A model generated the notes under the pieces. That model was not told the origin of the DNA. It saw only the letters and a list, made by a program, of their open reading frames with translations, and did not search any database. Below, one piece after another: positions 24,512-35,374 of a stretch of DNA of 64,000 nucleotides (its first letter is position 1; the number at the start of each line of letters is the position of its first letter). Both the position numbers and the translations under genes were made by a program. The stretch comes from Persicaria tinctoria (Eukaryota > Streptophyta > Magnoliopsida > Caryophyllales > Polygonaceae): positions 29,878,501 through 29,942,500 of the forward strand of contig JBANSL010000001.1 in assembly GCA_037127255.1 (NCBI GenBank), given 5' to 3'.

Positions 24512-24944
24512 TAAAATTCTTATACAAAAATACCCCTTGTGTCTTCAGTTGTATAAATTCTACCATCTCTCCATCAATGTTGTCTTCCTCACTGTAAGTT
24601 TTTTTATTGATCATTCTAATTTAATTCTAATTTCTTGCAATCTTGTCACCGATCTAATTTTTCGCATTTTATCTTTCTACTTTGTTTATTTGTTTGTTTA
24701 TAATTTATTTTAATTGACCTTAATCAGTATGTGCATGCAATTGTTTGTTTACAATCTTGTCACCGATCTAATTTTTGCAAACGTTATAGTCTTCGAGGTG
24801 AGTAATACTTAGAGTTTAGACTTTTGAGTACAAACAAACAAAATTTTTTACATTTTTTTAATATAAAATATAAAATATATTAATTTAAAAAAAACCGCAC
24901 AATAGTGTGGTACTAAACCGGTGTAAAGGTACAAGTTGTAGCGT
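24512..24944. other. No gene seen; AT-rich
   Basis: AT-rich spacer containing a 72-codon frame (24495-24713) of low-complexity hydrophobic composition that I do not accept as a gene. Confidence 0.3.
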
Positions 24945-25120
24945 GGTTTTTTTTGTATGACGAGAGAACCCACCTTTGTTGGCCAAATACCCAGACACGT
25001 GACCCGACCAACAAGAACCAAACACTACATAAACCGGTTTGTACGAAGATAGGGATCGAACCCTACCTCTCTAGACGTCCTCCCTTACTCCCACTAGCGA
25101 GCCACCCGGACTAGGGCAGC
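24945..25120 (-). mobile_element. tRNA-derived SINE with perfect 8-bp target duplication
   Basis: On the minus strand a polymerase III promoter is visible. An A-box-like GGCTCGCTAGTGGG lies near 25094-25107, and a B box GGTTCGATCCC matches the consensus at 25053-25063. The A-rich tail is at 24947-24954 (a T run on the plus strand). The insertion is flanked by TGTAGCGT on both sides (24937-24944 and 25121-25128), the mark of LINE-dependent retroposition. Length is about 176 bp. It carries a CACGTG G-box at 24996-25001 and lies about 120 bp upstream of the TATA box of the next gene. Confidence 0.85.
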
Positions 25121-25149
25121 TGTAGCGTTGTTTCAAAAGGCAAACAAAA

Positions 25150-25155
25150 CACGTG
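25150..25155. promoter_or_regulatory. G-box (CACGTG) upstream of TPR gene
   Basis: The palindrome CACGTG lies about 90 bp before the TATA box, outside the SINE. G-boxes are binding sites for plant bZIP and bHLH factors; use here is inference. Confidence 0.4.
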
Positions 25156-25243
25156 TGTTAAAACAAAGTTCACTAAAGCCCATCCTGACCGTCCATCCCT
25201 TACACGCTCTGATCAACGGCTACGACCTCATATCCTAACCCTC

Positions 25244-25250
25244 TATAAAT
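25244..25250 (+). promoter_or_regulatory. TATA box of the TPR gene
   Basis: TATAAAT about 118 bases before the start codon, followed by a CT-rich leader (CTCTCTCTCTCT near 25341-25352), a common plant core-promoter layout. Confidence 0.6.
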
Positions 25251-25367
25251 GTAGTTCCCCCGCCCACTGCTTTCTCTCTGTACCAAGACACCATTGTAGA
25301 ACCAAAACAAAACTCCCTCTTTTCATCTTCCCCACACACACTCTCTCTCTCTTGATCTGTCTTACAA

Positions 25368-26447
25368 ATGTTGCTCCGTAGTGCTTCATCTCCGATCCTC
25401 AATTCATGGTGCCCGAATTCAAAGGATTTCCATGCATCACCCGAACCCGAATTCCTCCACAGAGTCCCCAAACCCAGATCCATCGCGCTGACGGCATCGT
25501 CCATCGGCTCCCCGTCGTCTCCTTCCTCTGACGCCTCCACGACGAGCATCAGCCGCGCACTGTCGGAGTCCGATCTCAGAGGCTTCACCTCTCCGCTGAA
25601 GAGGAGATCCTTCGCCGACGTGGTTGAGGAGAGAGAAACGGAAGGCGAGGAGGACGAGCAGGACCTGATTCTTACCAGCTGCGGTTTGGGGGTGGCGTTC
25701 AAGGAAGAAGAGGCGGTATGCGTGGTTGACTTTGTAGGTGGCGGGATTGGTGGTTTTGGCGGCACCGGCGGTGGTTCGGATGGTTGTCGAGGGTTTGGGA
25801 ATTGGGATTCCAATGGTGGTGAAAGTGACCTAACTGAGAGGTATTACCAGAAGATGATTGAAGCCAATCCTGGAAATTCACTGCTTCTTAGCAATTACGC
25901 CATGTTCTTGAAAGAGGTGATACATTTCTCCACATTTCCATGATATTTGATTCATTATTATTGAATAGCAGGAATGTGAATTTGGTTGTTAGTATAATCT
26001 TCCTGTGATAGTTCGGGGTTGTGATGTTTGAGGTTCTGGTAATTTCAGGTTCGAGGGGATTCCGCCAAAGCAGAGGAGTACTGCGGGCGAGCAATACTAG
26101 CCAACCCGAATGACGGAAGCGTGCTATCTCTATACGCCGATTTGGTATGGCAAACGCATAAGGATGCCCTGAGGGCGGAGATATACTTTGATCAAGCAGT
26201 GAAGGCAGCTCCTGACGACTGGTATGAATAAATTCATCTGACATACTGTCTGAGAATGAGAATGAATCACATTCGATTTTATTGATTCGTTGTTTGAATT
26301 TCCAGCTATGTTATGGCTTCGTATGCCAAGTTCCTTTGGGACACCGAGGAGGAGGAGGAAGAAGAAGAAGAGGAATCCAGCAGTTCGGCCTCCTCTAGTT
26401 TTGTCCAAGGCATCCATGCTATGTCTTCCATAGCGGTTTCATCATAA
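25368..26447 (+). CDS. TPR-like superfamily protein, three exons, 287 aa
   Basis: Exons 25368-25916, 26049-26221 and 26306-26447 join in frame through GT...AG introns (phase 0, then phase 2), giving 287 residues. The start [14 protein letters not shown] and the SESDLRGF patch near residue 66 match a plant-specific family annotated as TPR-like superfamily proteins. Residues 159-183 ([20 protein letters not shown]) and 184-240 ([31 protein letters not shown]) form two to three TPR/HAT-like helix pairs. A third begins at 242 ([12 protein letters not shown]). A Gly-rich stretch (about 123-135) and an acidic tail with ten Glu (255-264) are low-complexity. No membrane segment or clear signal peptide. 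TPR repeats mediate protein-protein contacts; partner and location are unknown. All exons are open and length is normal, so it is probably functional. It is the only confident host gene here. Confidence 0.9.
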
Positions 26448-26647
26448 GATAGAGTTATGGGTTTCGTCATCTTTTCCTTGTATGATACTACTAATATTGT
26501 GATCTTCTCTCAGCTTGGTCTAGTATAGTAACGCTAGCTATCCCGCCTATGCGTTGTTACCTATGTTCTGAGAATTACATAATGTTGACTAACAGATAGT
26601 TAAGTTCTGAGTTCTTTAGTGTAAAAAATGGCGTATATATGAGCATA

Positions 26648-26653
26648 AATAAA
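26648..26653 (+). terminator. Possible polyadenylation signal of the TPR gene
   Basis: AATAAA about 200 bases after the stop codon, in AT-rich DNA suited to a 3' UTR. Confidence 0.45.
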
Positions 26654-26699
26654 AGCATTGTCATTTGGTTTTGATGATCCATCTGTTTATGCAGTTTCC

Positions 26700-27401
26700 C
26701 ATTCGGTATATATACTGTGCTTTCTTTAATACTTATGGCCCTGGCTTTGGTGCTGTCGTTTGCGTGCTCTTTGCAAGTTCATAGCTTCCTTCGAACTAAG
26801 ACCTTACAGTACAAAAGGTGCAAGAAGAACTTATGCGAAACTGAAGTTTCACTTTATGCTTTCCACTTGGGGAAGTTTTGGATCGTTGATTGCTAAAGCA
26901 TCCAAGCAATTTCAAAAGGAGATGACAGTTGGGTTCTTTTGGTGATCTACCAGCACAAAATAAGCTCCTCGTAAGCAATTTGCACAACGGGCCAAACAAA
27001 CCTGGTGTATGTGTGTTTGCAATAGGCGGCATGGTAGCCCCAGGATAATCTGTGGTGTTTTTTATCCTGCAAGATTTATGCCTTTATAGCGTGTCAGGTG
27101 ATTCAATTTGCAGTATGGGGATATCACCAGGAAGGTGAATTCAGTTGTTCTAGGAAGGTATGATTTCTTGTATGGAGCTGAGCACTCGACCCATAGGTAT
27201 CTGACAATTCCGTTAATTGATTTAAACATGGTTGCTATTGTCTGAACGAAACTAGTGCATAAAATACATGGTTTACCTTTAATTATCTATTTAACAGATT
27301 GATTTTGTTAATCTGTGCAACATTTCACGTTATTAGCCCTGCTTTGATCGCTTTGTATTATAATAGGTCTTTGTCTTTGGAGTTGTCTCGATCACTGGTT
27401 T
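26700..27401. other. No gene seen
   Basis: A 61-codon plus-strand frame (26760-26945) and a minus-strand frame over it have no recognisable motif. Could hold decayed exons, but nothing supports this. Confidence 0.3.
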
Positions 27402-27712
27402 GCTGTGAACTGGAAGTGGACTGGAGTCTGTAGTATGGAGGAGGATGACCATGTACAACAGCTAACATTGGTTTCTAGTACTTGTTCAGCTATTCCGTGG
27501 TCTGCAGAACCCAGTTATAAACTCATCCCGGGGATCTATGAAAGTGATTGGGAGGAAGACGACGATTCTTAGAAAGCAATGATGGGTTTGTTGGCTGATA
27601 ACTCCATTGGTTCAAGGCGAACATCCCGTCACTTGCACAGGTAGAAACAGCCAAACTCACCTTGTGTTTGAAAATGACGTTAACGATGTACTTCAATGGT
27701 GCACATAGAAGC
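27402..27712. repeat. Duplicated segment, copy 1
   Basis: Shares order and wording with 42708-43018: GCTGTGAA-TGGAAGTGGACT, TGTGGTCTGCA, TTATAAACTCA, GGGAGGAAGACGACGATTCT, GGTTCAAG, TGACGTTAACGAT. Both copies are in the same orientation, about 15.3 kb apart, with insertions and substitutions. Nature unknown; no intact frame in either. Confidence 0.65.
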
Positions 27713-28642
27713 ATTTTGCCCGTTGATTTTAGACCGGGCCATGACAGGTGACAGTCGGATCTAATCGAATTCGATCAAGTACTTTGATTCAGGCTAGGCC
27801 ATGACTCCTGACTCAGCCCAGTTTCGAGTATGGGTCACTGTACCAGGTCGTCTCAAAGTCACTATTTTGTCTAGTGCAAACAGTGTTATTTCGAGTTCGG
27901 GTTCAGGTCATGCTGATTGCTAGCTCTGTATGATTGATAGAGGGCTGTTACACAGAAGGACACTTGATCAAAAGCACTCAAATATGGATCATAATTCAAA
28001 TGAGAGGATCATGTGATTTTGAAGACAATAATTTAGTGCTGTTGTAGTTAATAGTGTCGTAATGTTTAATTTATTCGGAAAGGTATGGTTCATGACAAAA
28101 TTAAAGACCCTACTCAAATATGATAAGATATTGAAAAGAAGTTAGTTCCGTGTACTATCTGAATTTATTATTCTAAACATACAGTATATGTCAAAGTCTA
28201 AGTCTGATGGGTAAATAAATTTGAGACTTGAAGTCGATGTTTCCTTTAGAAACTAGAAGCGGTGATCAAATTCAGCACCCATCAATGGGTATGATATTTT
28301 AGGATAAGATGTGACTCATGTCGAATTCTAGTATGATGCTTTACTAGAGTGAAAGGAGCCACTTCTTTCAATTCATATGTTACTGTCCATTTGAAAGAGG
28401 TAATTTTGGTTCATTGTTCTCGATCTGTGACTACTTATGGATAGATGAAAGGGATAACACTGAATTTGAATGGCTATATAGTAACGTACAATGTGGTAAT
28501 TTGGTGTGCAAAACAAGTAGTAGTGTTGAATTGAGTGAAGCCTGTGAAAAGGAATACCACCAATCTCCTGTTTGAATAGCGACGGCCACGCGGGTGGGTG
28601 TTCCAACTCTTCTTCCAACACCCATAGAATCACTCTACAATA
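27713..28642. other. No gene seen; diverged dispersed repeat at the start
   Basis: 27740-27930 resembles 7340-7560. The rest is non-coding; the minus-strand frame 28373-28684 overlaps a MITE and has no motif. Confidence 0.35.
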
Positions 28643-28879
28643 CTCCCTCCGTTTCCTTTTAAGTGACTTTTTCAAGTCAAGCACGTAGTTTTAGAACGGT
28701 AAAAACTATATTAAATATTAATATTTTTATGAATTTTTTTTAATAATATTGTACTTATCGCCAATAACTATGAGATTGTTGAAAAAAATTATGAAAAAAA
28801 TTATTATTTTATATAGTTTTTCACCCCTTAAAAAACGTGCATAAATAGTAAAAAGTCAATTAAAAGGAAACGGAGGGAG
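28643..28879. mobile_element. Stowaway-like MITE, second copy
   Basis: 237 bp with CTCCCTCCGTTTCCTTTTAA at one end and its imperfect complement at the other, flanked by TA (28641-28642, 28880-28881). The arms are more diverged than those of the 7681-7914 element, and the internal sequence differs, so it is a different subfamily. Confidence 0.9.
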
Positions 28880-29390
28880 TACATTGTATGAGGTCTATTT
28901 TTTTTAATCTTAATTTGAACATGCCAAGGCTTTGGGTGTGTTTGGATTCCATTGCATTTTAATTATAATGCAATTATTCTACATCGTTTTATGTGTCCGT
29001 TTGGTTTTAAAAATTAAAATATCGTAAAAATCGAGGTAAAACCGTAATTTAACCAAATAATCACATAAATTGAGATAAAATAATTGCATTATAATTAATA
29101 CATCGTGGAATATAAAAACATGATAATTTAAACACTTTAAAAATTGGGTCAACCAAATACCGTCTTATTATTTTGCATTATAAATATAATGCATTTGTTT
29201 AACAATCATTATTCACTATTCACTATTATGTATTGTGGAGGAAAAATGGTAAATAGCGTATACAAATAAAGTTAGTTCGTGGGTTTATTATGTCTCTATA
29301 AGTTACACACAAATACGGTTAAGTTAATTAGCTTACCATTTCGTGACTGTTTTTTAATAATGAAAAGAAATTAATTTGCTATATATATTC
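28880..29390. other. No gene seen; AT-rich, possible MITE
   Basis: Starts near TTGGGTGTGTTTGGATTCCA and has ATTATAATGCAATTA-type inverted words near 28965 and 29175, suggesting a worn hAT-type MITE; ends not resolved. Confidence 0.25.
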
Positions 29391-30112
29391 GAATCCAATA
29401 AGGTGGCTAAGTTGGAGAAGAGCGTCAGTAATGTTATGTGATAAGAAAATTCCAGCTAAACTAAAAGGTAAGTTCTATAAGGCGGTGGTTAGGCTGACCC
29501 TTCTGTATGCTTCTGAGTGTTGGCCTATCACGAAAGCTCAATAACCGAAGTTAGTAGTGGATGAAATGAGAATGTTGCGATGGATGAGTGGGCATACGAG
29601 ACTTGACAGAATCAGAAATGTTGACATTAGAAGTAAGGTGGCTTTTGCGTGCATTGTGGACAAACTGAGGGACTACATACTGCATTGATATGGACATGTT
29701 CGTAGGAGCCTTCATCGGCTCCAGCTCGCAGATGTGAACACTTGAATCTTGGAGTTAGCCGCAGGGAGAGAGGTAGACCTAAGAAGAACTGGATTGAGGT
29801 CATCCGCGATGACCTTAATCTTCTGGATCTTTCGGAAGATGTCACTTTAGATAGGGACAAGTGGAGGAGGTGTGTACGAGTTGTCGATGTTTAGTTGTTT
29901 AGTCTCTGTTGTTATGTCATTCTGTCTGTGCCTCTCTTTTTTTCCTTCTTTACTGCCCTTTTACCTTCTGCTCCCTTGTGGCCTCTATTTCGTGTTGTTA
30001 TGGGTCTCTCGGAAACACTCTCTCGATATGTTTGGGGTATGAGTGCGTACATCCTGAACCCCCAGACCCCGCTTAAGTGCGGGATTTCCTAGGTAGTTGT
30101 AGTTGTTGTTGT
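29391..30112 (+). pseudogene. RTE-type LINE, 3' fragment of the RT polyprotein
   Basis: Broken frames read [20 protein letters not shown], then [46 protein letters not shown] and DLRRTGLR, the C-terminal signature of plant RTE LINEs. Stops and shifts are present. After the coding end, a short inverted repeat (CCCGCTTAAGTGCGGG) and a GTT-repeat tail close the element, as in RTE LINEs. The rest of the element is missing through 5' truncation. Confidence 0.85.
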
Positions 30113-30117
30113 TGTTG
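30095..30117. repeat. (GTT)n tail of the RTE LINE
   Basis: A GTAGTTGTTG...-type trinucleotide tail, the simple-repeat 3' end typical of RTE retroposons. Confidence 0.7.
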
Positions 30118-30222
30118 TATATTCGGATAGGGTTGTGATGAAACGAAAGATACGGTGCAACGATGAAACGGATGAATACTGTTGCATATTCATATGAATA
30201 TTTTATTATATTGAAATGAATA

Positions 30223-30509
30223 TGAAGAGTCTATAAGGTGATAAGTAATACTCTAGAGGGGGGGGGGCGAATAGAGTATGCTCGATTTTCGCAATATAAG
30301 AAAACTTAAAATAGTTTGCAAAACAACTTGTCAAGATCTTGATGTGCAATCAGATCTTGGGAAAGCATAATCGAGTAAGATAAAGTAAATGCGGAATTTA
30401 AAATGAACACACGAATTGTTAACGAGGTTTGACATGAACTTGGCCTACGTCCCTGCCTAGGGTTATTCAACCCGTAGGATTCAAACCTCTTTATTTCACA
30501 TTCCTTGAA
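30223..30509 (-). repeat. 3' LTR of the SIRE-like copia element, about 70 percent deleted
   Basis: Only the last ~286 bases of the LTR remain. It differs from the right LTR at many places, including a G10 run at 30256-30266 where the other has GAAGGGG. Its junction with RNase H coding lies at a TCCTTGA microhomology. Confidence 0.8.
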
Positions 30510-33500
30510 TACTACACAGGGTTCTTAGTGATAGAAATGGCACTTGTATTGTCACATTTGATAGGAATACCTTTTAGAACTGTGCCAAGGTCTCGCAGTT
30601 GTTGTGCTATCCATAGGATCTGTGAGCAACAGGCTCCTACAGCTATGTATTCGGCTTCAGCAGTGGATAAAGCAACTGAGTTCTATTTCTTTGAATGCCA
30701 ACTAATCAAGGACGAGCCAAGAAGTTGACAACATCCAGGCGTGCTTTTTCTATCCACCTTGTACCCTGCAAAGTCCTCATTTGGATAGCATGTTAAGTGA
30801 AAGTTGCTTTGCTTGGGATACCAGAGACCGAGGTCTTGAGATCCATTCAAATATCTGAAGATCCTCTTTACAGCAATAAGATGTGACTCTTTAGGATCAG
30901 CTTAGAACCGTGCACACATACATACACTAAACATAATGTCAGGTCTACTAGCAGTAAGATAGAGTAGTGAACCAATCATACCTCTATACTTCTTTTTGTT
31001 CACATTCTTACCATTCTTGTCTTGATCAAGGGAGATGGTTGAGCTTATGGGACTCTTTGCTACCTTGGATTGATCCATCTTGTATTTCTTAAGCAAGTCT
31101 CTGGTATACTTCCCTTGATTTAGAAAGATCCCCTTCTTTGTCTGAAGAACTTGTAGACCCAGGAAGAAGTTCAGTTCACCCATGAGGCTCATCTCAAATT
31201 CCCTGCACATTATCTCAGAGAATTCCTTGCAAAGGGAGTTGTTAGTAGCACCAAATAATATATCATCAACATAGAATTGCACTAACAAAAGGTCCTTTCT
31301 ATGGGCCTTGATGAAGAGAGTTTTGTCAATCAAACCTCTTTGAAAACCATTTTCAAGAAGATACTTGGACAATCTCTCATACCAAGCTCTAGGGGCTTGT
31401 TTAAGACCATAGAGAGCCTTTTCCAGTTTATAAACATGATTGGGAAATTCATCACATTCAAAACCGGGAGGTTGAGCAACATAAACTTCTTCTTCCAAAA
31501 CACCATTTAGAAATGCACATTTGACATCCATTTGGAATAGCTTAATGCCCATAAATGATGCAAATGCAAGTAATATGCGTATAGCTTCTAACCTTGTTAT
31601 GGGAGCAAAAGTATCCTCATAGTATATACCTTCTTCTTGATTGTAACCTTGAGCAACAAGCCTTGCTTTGTTTCGAATGATCTTTCCTGCTTCATCCAAC
31701 TTATTTCTGAACGCCCATTGAGTCCCAATGATTGATTGATGCTTAGGCCTTGGTTGGAGAGTCCACACCTTATTCTTTTCAAACTCATTTAGCTCACTTT
31801 GCATAGATGTGATCCAATCCGAATCCTTGAGTGCTTCAGCAGGAGTCTTTGGTTCTACAAGAGAGATAAAAGCATAGAAAGCACATAGACTTTTTAATCT
31901 AGATCGAGTTTGTATACCAGAGTATGGATCTGAGATAATATCTTGAGCTGAGTGTGATGAGGCGTGTTTAAACTTCCGTTGCTTTGGGCGTCGATCATTC
32001 AAAACAGCGGCAGGTCTTTCTTCAAGGTCTTGAGTGGCGGTTTGAGAATTTGATTCTTCATTGCTTGTGTCAACCGCGTCCAGGTTCTGTATCTGCTTCT
32101 CAAGGTCTTGAGATAACTCGTTTGTGTCTTGGATTTTCTCTTGCATGTTGTGTTCTTGGTCATTCTTGTTTTCAGATTTGTCTTCTTCTTCTCCGTCAGA
32201 ATCATGATGGTTTAGATTGAGATCTGCAAAACGTTCACTCAACACACCATTATTTCTTTCATCGAATATCACATGGATACTCTCCTCAACAATTTTGGTG
32301 CGCTTGTTATAAACTCTATAAGCTTTGCTATTGGAGGAATAACCAAGAAAAATACCTTCATCACTACGAGCATCAAACTTTCCAAGGTTATCTTTGCCAT
32401 TATTATGAACAAAGCAAGTACATCCAAAATGTTTAAAATAGGAAATGTTAGGTTTTCTTCCTTTGAAAAGTTCGTAAGGAATTTCTTCAAAATGGGACGA
32501 GTTAAACAACGGTTTAAAATATAATTGGTTGTGTTAACAACCTCGGCCCAATAAAATTTTGGCAAACTATTTTCTAAGAGCATTGTCCTTGACATGTCCT
32601 CTAGGGTGCGGTTCTTCCGTTCCACAACCCCATTTTGTTGAGGAGTTCTAGAAACTGAAAAATTGTGTGAAATACCATATTTAGCACAAAACAAATCAAA
32701 TTTGAGTTGATCAAATTCTCTACCATGATCGCTTCGAATGGAGATGATTGGTAGGTTTTTCAAGGTCTACAACTCCTTACAAAGTTTAGAAAATTCAAAC
32801 AAAGCCTCAGATTTTTCTCTTAAAAAGGAAATCCAAGTAAAACGAGAGAAATTATCAATAATGACAAGGATGTAATATTTTCCCTTAGGAGATTTGACAC
32901 GCATAGAACCGCACAAATCCATATGTAAAAGTTCAAGAGGGGGTGAGGAACTTACAACCTTTTTGGGTTTGAATGAACTTCTTGTTTGTTTACATCTTGT
33001 GCAAGCATTGCACAGTTCCTCACTTTTGAAGTTTAGATCAAGTAGTCCCCGTACTAGGTCTCTTGATTTTAGTTTGTTAAGGGTGTGCATACTCACATGC
33101 CCTAACCTTCTATGCTAGAGACTCGGATCGTCTGTCAAGGCCTTGAGACACTTGAGATTTGTACCTGCAATATTGTTAGCATTTACAGCATATGTGTTGT
33201 TGTGCCTGTGAGCCGTGAGGATCAAGTCTCCAGTTTCCTCATTTCTGACTTCACATTTGTGCCTGTCAAAGCCAACCTTGTTTCCCTTGTCAAACAGATG
33301 TGAAACACTTAAGAGATTATACTTTAATCCATCAACAAGATATACATCCTTGATGTAACTATTTGAATTACCAACATCACCAATACCAATGATATATTAC
33401 ACTTCCCTTTATCACCAAGAGTAATTGTTGTAGTGGTTTGTTATTTAATATCTTGAAATAGAGATTTCTTCTCGCTCATGTCTTGAGAGCATCCAATGTC

Positions 33501-33930
33501 CATGGTCCATTTTGGTTCTTTGTTCTTTGGTGATATCCTGCAAGAAAAACATCATCCGTTCCGGCTAGACCAATACATAGTTTTAGATTCATAATGAGGA
33601 TAGACCATGTTAGGTAGTCTTGTCCCCTTAGGAACCCAAACCTGTTTTATCGGTTCATTAAGTCGTACAAGAAATGTGTTTCTAATGATGTGTGGATCCT
33701 TTCGTCTATATGGGCAGTTCTCCTTCACACGCCCTTTTTGGCAATAGTAAAAACATGTAGGTGAACGCCAGTTGCCTTTAGCTTTAACAAAAATGGTACT
33801 AGGTTTCTTTGGAAAGTTCTTGTTGTAGAAAATACCACTTCTATTAAATGAGAGTTGTTATTCACCCAACATCTTATCAAGATTGGCTTTAGATCTAGTG
33901 AACTGTATAAGTGATGTCTGCTGGTCTTGA
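30510..33930 (-). pseudogene. copia pol: protease, integrase, RT, RNase H (broken)
   Basis: Reading down the minus strand, a protease-like DIGCS (usual D-S/T-G) lies near 33500. Next come the pre-integrase region and integrase core (RLGHVSMHTLNKLKSRDLV, IISIRSDHGREFD, TPQQNGVVERKNRTLEDMSR) at about 32270-33115. The large open stretch 30902-32509 has ARLVAQGYNQEEGI, FQMDVKCAFLNG, LYGLKQAPRAWYERL and the catalytic YVDDILFG. RNase H follows (DRKSTPG, STAEAEYIA, CDNTSAISITKNP) to 30510. Frameshifts split integrase, and stops at 30902, inside RNase H, and near 30512 inactivate it. The C-terminus is lost with part of the LTR. Confidence 0.88.
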
Positions 33931-33933
33931 CAC

Positions 33934-35330
33934 TTATCGGTTAGCTAAATCATCATTTTGAATCTTTAGAGAGGAGAGGTTTTGCTTAAGATCAGAATTT
34001 TCCGAACTTAAGGTCTTGACTTTAATGTCAAGAGTCGTCTGAGAAGTTTCAAGATTTTTCATTTCCAGCGACATGTCACTAATACATTTCTGTTGGTCCT
34101 TCAACTTTTCTTTCAAGATGTTGATTTCAATGTTGTAAGCTTCTTCATTATAAATCATATTTCTTAGATCTTTATAGAGAACATCTGGAGGGCCAGACAT
34201 TAAGTTTCTTACCACTTCCTCAAGATTTTGACTCCTGGATCCCTCGTGCTCAGCCATCAGACAGAGATTTGCTTGGTCTCCTTCTGAATCTAAGTCATCT
34301 GAGGAGTCCGAGTCACTCCAAGTTGCTAGCATAGCTTTCTTTCTTTGATCATTCTTTCTGAATTTGTACCTTTTCTTCATGGGACATTCCTTCACTAGAT
34401 GATCTGTTTCACCACACTCAAAACAGGTTAATACTTTTGGTTTCCTTGAGGAGTTTGGTGACTTACCTCTGAAACTAGATGATCCAGCATTTTCTTTGTT
34501 GGAGAATTGCTTTTTCATCTTCAGAAATCGTGCTAATCCTCGTGTGATAAGAGCAAATGGATCATCTTCGTCGTCACTTTCGTCACCATCAGATTGAGAT
34601 TGATCTTTCTTTGCTTTGAGGGCAAGATTTTTTGTTGTTGAAGATACTTCTCCATCTTCCTCGTTTAATATCATCTCATGAGTGATAAGCTTCCAAGAAG
34701 TTCATCCAATAGCAGTGTGGTAAGATCTTGAGCTTCCTCAATTGCAGTAACCTTGGGTCCCCACTTGGCTTTTGGGAGGCTCTTTAGAACCTTCCTAACT
34801 TTCTCTGGGTTGGAGAAAGTTTTTCCAAGCGAATCGAGGTTATTTACAATTTGAGTGAATCTCGTAAACATCTCCTTCACTGATTCATCAGGATTCATCT
34901 CGAATAGCTCGTACTGTCTGAGAAAGATATTGATCTTGCTCTCTTTAACTTCACTGGTGCCTTCATATGTGACTACAAGCTTGTCCCAAATTTCCTTGGC
35001 ACTCTTGCAAGCTGAGACTCAGTTAAATTCATTAGCATCAAGAGCACAATATAGTAAATTTATGGCTTTGAAGTTCTTAGTGATGTTTTCCAAGTCTGTT
35101 TGAGTGTATTCAGCTTAAAACTTCTCGACTTCCTTTCCATCAACAGTCTTCATTGGGATGCGTGGTCCTTTCTTGAAGAGGTCCGATAACTCAAGGTCTT
35201 GATCAATGATGAACATCTGCATCAATGATCTCCAGTGAACAAAGTTATTTCCACAAAACAAAGGAGATCGGTTGGTTGATCTCCCTTGGGAAAATCCTCC
35301 ATCACCTATATTAGACATGTTGAAACTCAC
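33934..35330 (-). pseudogene. copia gag (broken into three frames)
   Basis: The N-terminal piece (35115-35330) reads PLFCGNNFVHWRSLMQMFI, the F-x-G-x-N-x-x-x-W gag start. The middle (34671-34898) has MNPDESVKEMFTRFTQIVN. The C-terminal piece (33934-34674) has acidic DDEDDPFALITRGLARFL, the zinc knuckle CFECGETDHLVKECP and a predicted coiled coil. Frames are separated by stops and shifts. A degenerate second knuckle-like stretch (CFYYCQKGRVKENC) lies downstream near 33720-33760. Confidence 0.85.
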
Positions 35331-35374
35331 AAGATTGTTAGATCAAAAGCAGTAAGCCAACATCTAATACCAAT

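Noticed and set aside
25235..25813. 192-codon minus-strand frame opposite exon 1 of the TPR gene
   Set aside because: Antisense shadow of a GC-rich coding exon; the sense strand has family similarity, splice sites and a TATA box.
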